Assembly: GCA_052168355.1 (NCBI GenBank) | Contig: JBQLZQ010000031.1 | Location: forward strand, 1-36,451 | DNA length: 36,451 nucleotides | From: JBQLZQ01 sp052168355 | Lineage (GTDB): Bacteria > Pseudomonadota > Alphaproteobacteria > DSM-16000 > Inquilinaceae | Direction of reading: 5' to 3' | Part shown: positions 23,966 to 31,171 of the stretch, in pieces | Layout of the letters: every line of letters starts with the position of its first letter | Numbering within the stretch: the stretch's first letter is position 1 | Translations under genes and position numbers: made by a program | The notes under the pieces: model-generated | Database searches by the model: none | The model's input: only the letters and a program-made list of their open reading frames with translations | Told to the model about the DNA's origin: nothing

Positions 23966-24490
23966 ATGGCCGACCCGCCCATTTTCAGGCCGATTCTGAC
24001 GGCCTCGCGGAACCCCGACGAGCCGCCGTCCGGCCTCAAAACCCGTCAGCGGACACGGCGTCGGGCCGTGCGACGCAGCCGTCCCGTGCTGTATGTGCGG
24101 CTGGGCGATTGCGTGGTCACGTCGATCGACTGGTCGACGGTCGGCCTGTCGGTGCGGGCGCCCCACACGCTCCACCAGCTGTTGAGGGCGGGCAATCTGG
24201 TGACCGGCTTCTTCGGCCTGGCCGACGATGAGCTGGCCTTTCGCTTTGATGCCTATGTGGTGCGAACGTCGACCGCCAGTGGCTTGATCGCCTTTGCTTT
24301 CGAAGCGCTGACGGAAGAAAGCCGTACGATGCTGGACAATCTGGTTCGCGGGCCGGCGCCGGTACGCCGCCTGGCCACGCGGCCGGAGCCAAAGCCGGTT
24401 CCTCTCATCAAAATGATCCGGAAAGCCCGGACACGGCGATCGTCGCCGACGCGTCAAAAGACGGAAAATGACCCGTCAGAGCCCGCCTAA
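23966..24490 (+). CDS. PilZ domain protein, likely c-di-GMP binding
   Basis: This 174-residue protein has a PilZ domain at about 28-125. The c-di-GMP motif is present as an arginine cluster (RRRAVRRSRP, residues 31-40, giving R-x3-R) followed by Asp55-Trp-Ser57-Thr-Val-Gly60, matching D-x-S-x2-G. PilZ proteins bind cyclic di-GMP and change motility, exopolysaccharide or other surface traits. The C-terminal 50 residues are basic and probably disordered. It lies six bases behind the membrane protein gene, suggesting the two act together. Confidence 0.8.
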   Translation: MADPPIFRPILTASRNPDEPPSGLKTRQRTRRRAVRRSRPVLYVRLGDCVVTSIDWSTVGLSVRAPHTLHQLLRAGNLVTGFFGLADDELAFRFDAYVVRTSTASGLIAFAFEALTEESRTMLDNLVRGPAPVRRLATRPEPKPVPLIKMIRKARTRRSSPTRQKTENDPSEPA

Positions 24491-24539
24491 GAGGTGTAGG
24501 TCCCTTGACGGGGGTCAAAGCGCCCGGTGGCCGATGGGC

Positions 24540-24722
24540 CTACGCGGCCCAGTTGGGGCTTGACGGTCCGCCCTCGCGCCAGGCGCTGGTCGATTTGCAA
24601 CGACGGCAGATACGTTCCCCGGGCCACTCGCTCTCGAACTCGTCCTGGCACCTCAGGCAGTGGCGCAGTTTGGGTTCGTACTGGTGCTCAGGCTTGGGTT
24701 TGCTTGCGTTCGCATTTGTCAT
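24540..24722 (-). CDS. Small zinc-ribbon-like protein
   Basis: This 60-residue protein has two Cys pairs (Cys22-x2-Cys25 and Cys39-x2-Cys42) framed as RHCLRCQDEFESEWPGERICRRCK. That pattern is common in a family of short alphaproteobacterial proteins of unknown function. I use the ATG at 24722; the in-frame TTG at 24731 lies in the same palindrome. No good ribosome site is seen, so the message may be leaderless or the start may differ. It overlaps a plus-strand open frame that I consider spurious. Confidence 0.7.
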   Translation of the reverse strand: MTNANASKPKPEHQYEPKLRHCLRCQDEFESEWPGERICRRCKSTSAWREGGPSSPNWAA

Positions 24723-24731
24723 AAATGACAA
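24716..24731. promoter_or_regulatory. Palindrome over the zinc-ribbon gene start
   Basis: TTGTCAT and ATGACAA are perfect seven-base arms around AA. The sequence covers the start codon of the small zinc-ribbon gene and could be an operator or could influence translation. The functional reading is inference. Confidence 0.3.
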
Positions 24732-24811
24732 GATAGCGATATCGAGGCGGTTTTGCTATGGCTGAACCGTCACGTCACGCAAATGTGGCCAAAAAGGGTT
24801 TTGAAAGCCGG

Positions 24812-24840
24812 CATCCGAACAGGGCTCCCCTGTTCGGATG
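24812..24840 (-). terminator. Strong hairpin downstream of secreted-protein gene
   Basis: A perfect 13-bp stem (CATCCGAACAGGG / CCCTGTTCGGATG) closes the three-base loop CTC, seven bases after the stop of the gene at 24847-25239. On the minus strand the first run of T comes about 16 bases later, so it is a terminator-like structure without an ideal tail. Confidence 0.6.
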
Positions 24841-24846
24841 GGGATT

Positions 24847-25239
24847 CTACGCTACGGGTTCCTTGGCCTCGGCAACCAGCGGCATCTGTTCGAAGTTCAG
24901 ACCGGACCCGATCAGGCAGGAAACCCCGGTCGGCATGGTCATCAGGATGGTCCAGGTCCCGGAAGGCGCGGCCAGGACTTCGATCATCCGGCCTTGCGAA
25001 TCCAGGCCGATCGACACCGGCTGTTCGGAAAACTTGTCCTGCAGCTGGGTCATAATGGCCGTGCGGTCGCCGCAGGGATAGCCCGACGGCGGGGCCGGGG
25101 CGCGGGCCTGAGGCTGGCTCTGCATCTGGGGCTGGGCGGGAACAGCTTCCTGGGTCTGCGCGTAAGCCGCGGAGGCGCCCAGCAGGGTCAAGATCGCGGC
25201 CGTCAAGCCCAGCGACCGAATGGGGGCAAAAGGCGACAT
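24847..25239 (-). CDS. Secreted small protein of unknown function
   Basis: This 130-residue protein starts at the ATG at 25239 with a strong GGAGG nine bases upstream; the frame is open to 25350 but without such a site. It has a signal peptide (LGLTAAILTLLGASAAYA, cleaved after about residue 26) and a Gln/Pro-rich linker. The compact domain holds two cysteines (YPCGDRTAIMTQLQDKF and GVSCLIGSGLNFE) that could form a periplasmic disulphide. The pattern GTWTILMTMPTGVSC recurs in alphaproteobacterial secreted proteins known to me only as hypothetical. It ends at a hairpin. Confidence 0.75.
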   Translation of the reverse strand: MSPFAPIRSLGLTAAILTLLGASAAYAQTQEAVPAQPQMQSQPQARAPAPPSGYPCGDRTAIMTQLQDKFSEQPVSIGLDSQGRMIEVLAAPSGTWTILMTMPTGVSCLIGSGLNFEQMPLVAEAKEPVA

Positions 25240-25492
25240 CGACGCCTCCTTCGCTTCTGTGTCCTGGCCTTCGGCGTTGCGAGGCGGGCGGGACACGGGG
25301 GGTTTGCAGTCAAGATTCTCCCTGTTCTCGATACCCAGTGTGACGGCCAATGGTTAACAGCCGCTTTATCCGCGACCTTCTTTTTTTGACCGGGCGGGCG
25401 CCGGGGCGCCCTGGCCCCTTGATCTGCGCCGCCCTGCTCCCGATTTCTCTCACTATTCGCGGAGAAAACCATATGAGTCGCGGAACACGGCC

Positions 25493-25843
25493 ATGAAGCC
25501 GATCCTAAGAGCGATGGGCCTCGCATTGACCGTCGCGGTTGCGGCGGGCGCCAGTGCCCACGCGGCCGATGCGACTGTTCGGGGGGCCTGCCGGGCGGAT
25601 ATCGAGGCGGCTTTGGCAGCCCTGGGCATTGAGGGCGCCGACGTCTCGCGTATCACGACCTATGTCCATCATTCCCGATTTGGTTCGGATGACGATGAGC
25701 GGATCGCCGGGTATCAGACCTGGGTCAGGCTGAACCGCTGCGAAACAGGGCATGTGGTCATGGAACATTCGTCGTTCTGCGACGTGCGCCAGATCTATAC
25801 CAGGGGCGCCTGTCAGGTCGAGGGGTTGCGCAACTACCACTGA
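25493..25843 (+). CDS. Secreted small Cys-rich protein of unknown function
   Basis: This 116-residue protein has a signal peptide (MGLALTVAVAAGASAHA, cleaved near AHA-AD). Four cysteines follow in the mature part (GACRADIE, RCETGH, SFCDVRQ, GACQVEGL), suggesting two disulphides in the periplasm. No family was recognised. It lies 63 bases upstream of msrA on the same strand and may share its transcript. Oxidative damage repair by msrA makes a redox-related role possible, but nothing shows it. Confidence 0.65.
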   Translation: MKPILRAMGLALTVAVAAGASAHAADATVRGACRADIEAALAALGIEGADVSRITTYVHHSRFGSDDDERIAGYQTWVRLNRCETGHVVMEHSSFCDVRQIYTRGACQVEGLRNYH

Positions 25844-25906
25844 TGGGTGCGACTTGGCACGCGCCAGCACCACGGGTCCGTTGAATTTGGAAAGGGAGAT
25901 CGAGCA

Positions 25907-26377
25907 ATGGCGACGGCGACTTTTGCGGCCGGCTGTTTTTGGGGTGTCGAAGCGGCGTTTCGGCAGGTGCGCGGCGTGACCGCGACCGCCGTCGGGTATC
26001 AGGGCGGGACCGTCGAAAACCCGACTTACAAGGATGTGTGTTCCGGTCGCACCGGCCATGCCGAGGTCGTCCGCGTCGATTTCGACCCGTCGATCGTCTC
26101 CTACGACGCCCTTCTCGATGTGTTCTGGGCCGAACACGACCCCACTCAGGTCAACCGCCAGGGACCCGACGTCGGGACCCAGTACCGGTCTGCAATCTTT
26201 GTCCATGACGACGAACAGAGGGCGGCCGCCACGGCTTCGAAAGACCATGAGGCGCGGTCGGGCCGCCATCGCCGCCCGATCGCGACCGAGATCGCCCCCG
26301 CCGGGCCGTTCTACCTGGCCGAGGACTATCACCAGCAATATCTGGAAAAGCGCGGCCTGGCCACCTGCGCGATCTAG
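25907..26377 (+). CDS. msrA: Peptide-methionine (S)-S-oxide reductase
   Basis: This 156-residue protein has the MsrA active site Cys10 in GCFWGVEAAF. The FWAEHDPTQVNRQGPDVGTQYRSAIF core and a C-terminal Tyr-rich part (FYLAEDYHQQYLEK) are followed by Cys154, a likely resolving cysteine. It reduces methionine-S-sulphoxide in proteins using thioredoxin. AAAGGGAG precedes the ATG at 25907; an upstream frame to 25847 lacks support. The length is slightly short of larger MsrAs but complete. Confidence 0.95.
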   Translation: MATATFAAGCFWGVEAAFRQVRGVTATAVGYQGGTVENPTYKDVCSGRTGHAEVVRVDFDPSIVSYDALLDVFWAEHDPTQVNRQGPDVGTQYRSAIFVHDDEQRAAATASKDHEARSGRHRRPIATEIAPAGPFYLAEDYHQQYLEKRGLATCAI

Positions 26378-26423
26378 CGGTCTGACTTGGACCACCGGTC
26401 GGAGGCGCCGGGTTGGCGGACCG

Positions 26424-27668
26424 TCAGAGCCGCCAGGCGGGGAAGGTGAGACGGGCCGCCGTGCCGACGCCGCCCGGACCCGGATTCAGCGCCAGGCGGC
26501 CCCCATGGAGTTCGACCAGGCGCCGGGTCATGGGCAGTCCCAGCCCCAGCCCGTCCTTCCGGCGGGACAGGATGGCCTCGCCCTGGCGAAACGCCCCCAG
26601 CACGCTCAAGCTGGTATCGGGGTCTATCCCGCGTCCGTTGTCGACGATGGTCACGCTCACGTCGGTTTCGGTCGGCGGTCCGGCTTCGACCCGGACAAAG
26701 GTCGCGCCTGACTGAATGGCATTGTTGACCACATTGGAGATCATCTGACGCAGATAGATCCGATCTGCCGTGAGGGTGGGGAACGGGGTCGATAGATCCA
26801 TCGACAGTGTGACCCCGGCGAGGCGCGCGTGACCCGCCAACGTGTCGATAACCTCCCGCACCGTGTCGGATACGGAGACCTTCTCTTCCTTCAGCGTCAG
26901 TTCGCCCTGTTCGGCTCGACTGAACTCCAGAATATGGTCGACGGTGCTGCGCAGCTGGTGCGCCGAGGTCAAAACATCTTTCACATAAGACTGATAGGGC
27001 TCGTCCTTAATCCAATTGTCGAGGATCTCGCTAAACCCCAGGATGGCGTTCAGCGGTGTCCGAAGCTCGTGGCTGACAAGCATCAGGAACTCTTCCTTGG
27101 CCGCCTGCGACGGATCGGCGGGCGGTTCGGGCGATGGCCCGGCCAAGCCCGCCTGCTCCGGCGCGTCGGTCGTTCCTCCGGCTTCCAGCTCATCGATGAC
27201 CATGGCCGCCAGTGTCTTCAGCGCGGCAAGCGCCGACGGCCGGGGCCGGGGCCGCGGCGCCGTGTCGATGACGCAAATGGATCCCAGCCGGAACCCAGCG
27301 GCCGTGATCAGCGGCGCGCCGACGTAAAAACGGATGTAGGGCGCCTTGATCACCAGCGGGTTGTTGGCGAACCGGGGGTCGGTCATGGCGTCGCGGACCA
27401 GAAGGATCTCGTCCTGCATGATGGTGTGGGCGCAAAACGCGGCATCGCGATCGGTTTGTCCGACAGTCATGCCGCGAACCGCCTTGAACCATTGTCGATC
27501 TTCGTCGATCAGGGTGATCACCGCGATGGGCGCGTCGAACAGGGCCCGCGCGATGTCCACCAGCCGGTCGAACCGCGGCTCCGCCGCCGTATCCAGGATA
27601 CGATAGCTCCGCAGCGCCTCGAGGCGCTGTTGCTCGTTAAACGGCACAGGGTACGAGGCACGTGTCAT
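26424..27668 (-). CDS. GAF-domain sensor histidine kinase
   Basis: This 414-residue soluble kinase has an N-terminal GAF domain (about 25-160, with the GAF-kinase hallmarks CAHTIMQDEILLVRDAMTDPRFANNPLV and IRFYVGAPL). A Pro-rich linker (165-190) precedes HisKA, with the phosphorylated His200 in SHELRTPLNAILGFSEIL. HATPase_c follows, with an N-box (SNVVNNAIQ), G1 (DNGRGID) and G2 (GLGLGLPM). No membrane segment is present, so it senses a cytosolic signal. No response regulator gene is nearby, so it is an orphan. Its ATG overlaps the TGA of an upstream small frame (ATGA at 27665-27668). Confidence 0.93.
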   Translation of the reverse strand: MTRASYPVPFNEQQRLEALRSYRILDTAAEPRFDRLVDIARALFDAPIAVITLIDEDRQWFKAVRGMTVGQTDRDAAFCAHTIMQDEILLVRDAMTDPRFANNPLVIKAPYIRFYVGAPLITAAGFRLGSICVIDTAPRPRPRPSALAALKTLAAMVIDELEAGGTTDAPEQAGLAGPSPEPPADPSQAAKEEFLMLVSHELRTPLNAILGFSEILDNWIKDEPYQSYVKDVLTSAHQLRSTVDHILEFSRAEQGELTLKEEKVSVSDTVREVIDTLAGHARLAGVTLSMDLSTPFPTLTADRIYLRQMISNVVNNAIQSGATFVRVEAGPPTETDVSVTIVDNGRGIDPDTSLSVLGAFRQGEAILSRRKDGLGLGLPMTRRLVELHGGRLALNPGPGGVGTAARLTFPAWRL

Positions 27669-27964
27669 GCAAGGGTACCGCCTTGGTCGCGCGTCTTTGG
27701 GGGACTGACGCGATCATTTGGGAAAGGTAATTTAGCTCTTACCAGTCCTATGTCTCTAGCAAAATCATCCTTAAGAAAGTTGTAAGGCGGCAGCGATCCG
27801 TCGCGCCAAAGGTGGTGTTCCCGCCATTCGGTCGGGAAAAACGCTTTCTTAATATAATGCAGCGCAACATTACCTTGAAAAAACAAAGAATCGTAGCAAG
27901 TTAAGAATTGTGCGATGCGATAAAGGCCGAAATCGGCTGGCTCCGGGATGGAACGCCTGTTCAT
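27665..27964 (-). CDS. Possible DUF1127-like small protein coupled to the kinase
   Basis: A minus-strand frame ends at TGA (27665-27667), overlapping the kinase ATG by four bases. Its C-terminal stretch FLKDDFARDIGLVRAKL resembles the DUF1127 signature (L-x-D-x-x-x-RDIGL). The codons from about 27720 to 27900 are AT-rich. The start is unclear: an ATG at 27964 gives 99 residues but lacks a ribosome site and lies only 15 bases from the divergent gene, while a TTG at 27886 would give about 73. The overlap and the RDIGL motif are the arguments for a gene. Confidence is low. Confidence 0.35.
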   Translation of the reverse strand: MNRRSIPEPADFGLYRIAQFLTCYDSLFFQGNVALHYIKKAFFPTEWREHHLWRDGSLPPYNFLKDDFARDIGLVRAKLPFPNDRVSPPKTRDQGGTLA

Positions 27965-27979
27965 GACTGGAGATACACC

Positions 27980-28222
27980 ATGTGGCCTTACACCACCCAC
28001 GAAGCCGATTGGCTGACATCCGGGCCGGAAGCGCCGGCCCTGACCGATGCCATGATGCGCTATCACCTGCGACGGGGTGAGCAAATGCGCGCCGAAGCGG
28101 TCGGGGCGGCCTTTGCGGCTCTGATCAGGGGGCTGGCGCGCCTCGCCCGCCGTCTGACACCCGTCCGCCCGGACCCCCTGGCGGCGCGGAACGGCCTGGC
28201 CGGGTCATCGCCCGCGCGCTAA
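27980..28222 (+). CDS. Small basic protein of unknown function
   Basis: I do not recognise this 80-residue protein with confidence. It begins MWPYTTHEADWL at an ATG preceded by GGAGAT. It is predicted to be mostly helical (LTDAMMRYHLRRGEQMRAEAVGAAFAALIRGLARLARRL), with a basic, proline-containing tail. The Y-x4-RRGEQMRAEA pattern resembles short alphaproteobacterial proteins associated with DUF1127 genes. It lies between the divergent kinase region and the gamma-glutamyltransferase gene (44 bases to its start). Confidence 0.5.
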   Translation: MWPYTTHEADWLTSGPEAPALTDAMMRYHLRRGEQMRAEAVGAAFAALIRGLARLARRLTPVRPDPLAARNGLAGSSPAR

Positions 28223-28266
28223 ACCGACGGCGTTGACGGCGGCCCGGCGATCGGCCACCTAGGGGC

Positions 28267-29886
28267 ATGATCGAACCGGGACGGACCGAGGCGGGACGCG
28301 GCGGCATAGTCGTCGCCCCCCACCATCTGGCGGCCGCGGCGGGGGCAGAGGCCCTGCGCGACGGCGCCAACGCCGTCGAGGCCATGGTCGCCATGGCCGC
28401 GGCCATCGCCGTGGTCTATCCCCACATGAACGGGCTGGGCGGCGACGGGTTCTGGCTGATCGCGCGGCCCGGTCGCCCACCGCGCGTTATCGAAGCCTGC
28501 GGCCCGGCCGGTGCGCGAGCCACCCAGGCCTGGTATCGGGACAAGGGGTGGGAAACGATCCCCGGGCGCGGCCCCGCCGCCGCCCTGACCGTGGCCGGCG
28601 CCGTCGGCGGCTGGCGAACGGCGCTCGACCTGGCGGCGGAGCTGGGCGGCCGTCACCCGCTGGACGCCCTGCTGGCCCCGGCGGCGGCCCTGGCCCGCGA
28701 CGGTTTCGCTGTCGGGAGCGGCTATGCCGAGATCCTCGCCGAACGGCGCGATGAGCTGGCTTCCGCGCCCGGCTTCGCCGAGACCTTCCTGGAGCACGGA
28801 CGGGCGGACGGCGCGGCACCTTCGCCCGGCGCCCTCCTGCGCCAGCCGCGCCTGGCCGACACCCTGGACTATCTGGCCGATGCCGGGCTCGACGAATTCT
28901 ATCGCGGCGATGTCGGTCAGACCCTGGCCGCCGACCTGGATGCCCTGGGCAGCCCGCTGACCCGCGCCGACCTGGAGCGGTTCCGCGCCACGGTGACCGC
29001 GCCTTTGTCCCTTGACATCCGGGGCGCCACCCTGTTCAACACGCCGCCGCCGACCCAGGGGCTGGCCTCGCTGATCATCCTCGGCCTGTTCGACCGGATG
29101 GGGGTGCGGGAGGGAGAGGGCTTCGCCCATGTTCACGGGCTGGTCGAGGCGACCAAACGGGCCTTCCTGGTCCGCGACCGGGCGGTGACCGACCCGGCGT
29201 ACGCGGCCGACGACATCCACCGCTACCTGACGGCACCCTGGATGGACGCGGAGATGCGGTCGATCGACGCCGCCCGCGCCGCGCCCTGGCCGCAGGCGGC
29301 CGCGCCGGGCGATACGGTATGGCTGGGCGCGGTCGACAAGGACGGCCTGGCGGTCAGCTATATCCAGTCGATCTATTGGGAATTCGGGTCCGGCTGCGTG
29401 CTGCCCCGGACCGGCATTCTGTGGCAGAACCGGGGCTGCGGCTTTTCCCTCGATCCCAAGGCGGTCAACCCGCTGATGCCGGGGCGCCGGCCGTTCCATA
29501 CATTGAACCCGGCTCTGGCCCGGCTGAAGGACGGGCGGGTGCTGGTCTACGGCGCCATGGGCGGCGACGGCCAGCCCCAGACCCAGGCGGCCCTGTTCAC
29601 CCGCATCGCGCGCTTCGGCCTGGCGCCGGGGGCGGCGGTGGACGCGCCGCGCTGGCTGCTGGGCCGCACCTGGGGCGAGGAGACCCGCACCAACCTGAGG
29701 CTGGAAAACCGGTTCCCGCCGGAACTGATGCGGGCGCTGCGGCAGGCCGGCCACGATGTGGAGGTGCTGGATACCGCCTACAGCGACCTCATGGGCCACG
29801 CCGGCGCCCTCCTGACCCGCCCCGACGGCTATCTGGAAGGCGCCGCCGACCCACGGTCGGACGGGGCGGCGGTGGTGGTGGGGTAG
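28267..29886 (+). CDS. Gamma-glutamyltransferase-family Ntn-hydrolase
   Basis: This 539-residue protein has the family fold: NAVEAMVAMAAAIAVVYPHMNGLGGDGFWLIA near the start, PPPTQGLASLIILGLFDRM in the middle, and the self-cleavage nucleophile Thr350 in PGDTVWLGAVDKDGLAVS. Maturation before Thr350 would give two subunits. There is no signal peptide, so the enzyme is cytoplasmic, unlike classical periplasmic glutathione-degrading GGT. The substitution of the usual T-T-H by D-T-V-W resembles the YwrD/HpxW (oxamate amidohydrolase) branch. The substrate is therefore uncertain. The start has AGGGG upstream. Confidence 0.88.
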   Translation: MIEPGRTEAGRGGIVVAPHHLAAAAGAEALRDGANAVEAMVAMAAAIAVVYPHMNGLGGDGFWLIARPGRPPRVIEACGPAGARATQAWYRDKGWETIPGRGPAAALTVAGAVGGWRTALDLAAELGGRHPLDALLAPAAALARDGFAVGSGYAEILAERRDELASAPGFAETFLEHGRADGAAPSPGALLRQPRLADTLDYLADAGLDEFYRGDVGQTLAADLDALGSPLTRADLERFRATVTAPLSLDIRGATLFNTPPPTQGLASLIILGLFDRMGVREGEGFAHVHGLVEATKRAFLVRDRAVTDPAYAADDIHRYLTAPWMDAEMRSIDAARAAPWPQAAAPGDTVWLGAVDKDGLAVSYIQSIYWEFGSGCVLPRTGILWQNRGCGFSLDPKAVNPLMPGRRPFHTLNPALARLKDGRVLVYGAMGGDGQPQTQAALFTRIARFGLAPGAAVDAPRWLLGRTWGEETRTNLRLENRFPPELMRALRQAGHDVEVLDTAYSDLMGHAGALLTRPDGYLEGAADPRSDGAAVVVG

Positions 29887-29901
29887 GGGCGGGAAGATCG
29901 G

Positions 29902-29949
29902 TTGCCGGCACGGCAATAGTGTGTATATAATCCTTCCAACATACACACT
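29902..29949 (+). promoter_or_regulatory. vapB: vapBC promoter and operator
   Basis: A promoter with -35 TTGCCG (29902-29907) and a perfect -10 TATAAT (29926-29931) is spaced by 18 bases. The inverted repeat AGTGTGTAT (29918-29926) / ATACACACT (29941-29949) has perfect nine-base arms around 14 bases and overlaps the -10 box. Binding by a VapBC complex would block polymerase, the usual autoregulation of toxin-antitoxin operons. It lies 24 bases before vapB. Confidence 0.75.
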
Positions 29950-29972
29950 CCAAACCACGCGCGGTAGACACC

Positions 29973-30167
29973 ATGCGTACGAACATCGTCATCGATGACG
30001 CTCTTATGGCCGAGGCTCTAAAAGCCTCTGGCCTTAAGACGAAGCGGCGGACCGTGGAGGAGGCCCTACGGTTGCTGATCCACCTTAACCGCCAGAGCCG
30101 GATACGACGCCTTCGCGGTCAACTCCGTTGGGAAGGGTCGCTCGACGAGATGCGTCGCGACGAATGA
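29973..30167 (+). CDS. vapB: VapB-family antitoxin
   Basis: This 64-residue protein has an N-terminal ribbon-helix-helix-like DNA-binding part (MRTNIVIDDALMAEALKASGLKTKRRTVEEALRLLIHLNRQ). That start is the signature of the VapB antitoxins that carry the MRTNIxIDDxL motif. The acidic/hydrophobic C-terminus (LRGQLRWEGSLDEMRRDE) would wrap around the toxin. Its stop overlaps the vapC start (ATGA, 30164-30167), so antitoxin and toxin are coupled. It should neutralise VapC and, with it, repress the promoter upstream. Confidence 0.93.
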   Translation: MRTNIVIDDALMAEALKASGLKTKRRTVEEALRLLIHLNRQSRIRRLRGQLRWEGSLDEMRRDE

Positions 30168-30553
30168 TCGTCGTCGATTCGTCGGTCTGGATCGATTATT
30201 TCAACGGCCACGAGACTCGCGAGACGGATGCGCTCGACAGGCTTCTCGGGTCGGATCTCGTCGTCATCGGCGATCTGATCTTGGTCGAGGTGCTCCAAGG
30301 ATTTCGTACCGAGCGGGATGTGCGCCGGGCTCGTCAGGCAATGGACGCCCTTGTCTTCGAACCGATGATCGGTCGGACCATCGCCCTGGCCAGCGCTGCC
30401 AATTATCGGCGTCTGAGGGCACGGGGCCTTACGGTGCGCAAGACCATCGATGTTATCATCGCGACCTTCTGCGTGGAACGCGGTCACGCATTGCTCCACG
30501 CCGACCGCGACTTTACGGTCATGGCGGACGCTCTGGGGCTATCCACCGTCTGA
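30164..30553 (+). CDS. vapC: VapC-family PIN-domain ribonuclease toxin
   Basis: This 129-residue PIN-domain protein has the acidic metal site Asp5 (VVDSSVWIDYF), Glu42 (LVEVLQGF), Asp96 (RKTIDVIIATF) and Asp114/Asp116 (LLHADRDF). VapC toxins cut specific RNAs, often tRNA anticodon loops, when antitoxin is lost. It is coupled to vapB by an ATGA overlap. The next feature downstream, a tRNA-Thr on the opposite strand, is only 58 bases away. Confidence 0.95.
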   Translation: MIVVDSSVWIDYFNGHETRETDALDRLLGSDLVVIGDLILVEVLQGFRTERDVRRARQAMDALVFEPMIGRTIALASAANYRRLRARGLTVRKTIDVIIATFCVERGHALLHADRDFTVMADALGLSTV

Positions 30554-30611
30554 GGCCCGAGGCATCTCGATTGGACCGTGATGAATAAGTTTAAGAAACG
30601 CAAATAAGCAT

Positions 30612-30687
<76 letters not shown>

Positions 30688-30713
30688 GTCGGCGCCATCG
30701 GGCGGAAGGCCCA

Positions 30714-30945
30714 AACTTAGCGTCGGGTGGCGGGTTCGTCCAGCGGCCGGGTTGCTGGTGTCGCCATCCTGTTCGGCTACGCCCACCGGGTATTCTCTGG
30801 CGACGACTAAAAGGCCTTTACCGGGCTGGAGCGCGTGGACCTAGCCGCCGGCATCTTGAACGGCGTGCCGTCGGTCATGCCCGGCTTCTGAGGCAGCCAT
30901 CTGGGGGTCATCGACCTATCGCTTAGCGTCGATGTACCTGGGATA
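30714..30945 (+). pseudogene. Decayed fragment of a second cpdB-like gene
   Basis: Two pieces match the cpdB region further right. Bases 30714-30746 resemble 32425-32458 (upstream of cpdB, two mismatches and one indel). Bases 30763 to about 30935 resemble 33420 to about 33580, coding for cpdB residues near 280-332. The fragment still reads AILFGYAHRVFSGDD and GVPSVMPGF, but has a TAA after GDD and a TGA in place of the Trp codon, plus three extra codons. It is a diverged paralogue or duplicate that has lost most of its length. The remaining bases to 31171 hold no recognised gene. Confidence 0.75.
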
Positions 30946-31171
30946 GCCATCGAGCACCATGGCAGCGCGCGTCTGCTGCGGTGTGACCATACAGCTCGGT
31001 TATAGCCCTTACCTCCATAGTGGCATCCCTTAAGCCGCCCCCGGGCTGTCGTTCTATAAGAGGCTTGACTTGCCTCAGATGTTCGAGTATTGTTCTCATG
31101 ATGTCTCGTCTTGGTCGCCCAGGTGGGCGCGCCGTCAAAACGTGTCGGACATCGGAAAACGAGGTACTACC

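Noticed and set aside
24505..24765. Plus-strand frame opposite the zinc-ribbon gene
   Set aside because: The minus-strand protein has a clear CxxC/CxxC pattern; the plus frame has no motif and uses a poor start.
28219..29958. Minus-strand open frame of 579 codons
   Set aside because: It is antisense to the gamma-glutamyltransferase-family gene, whose motifs are intact.
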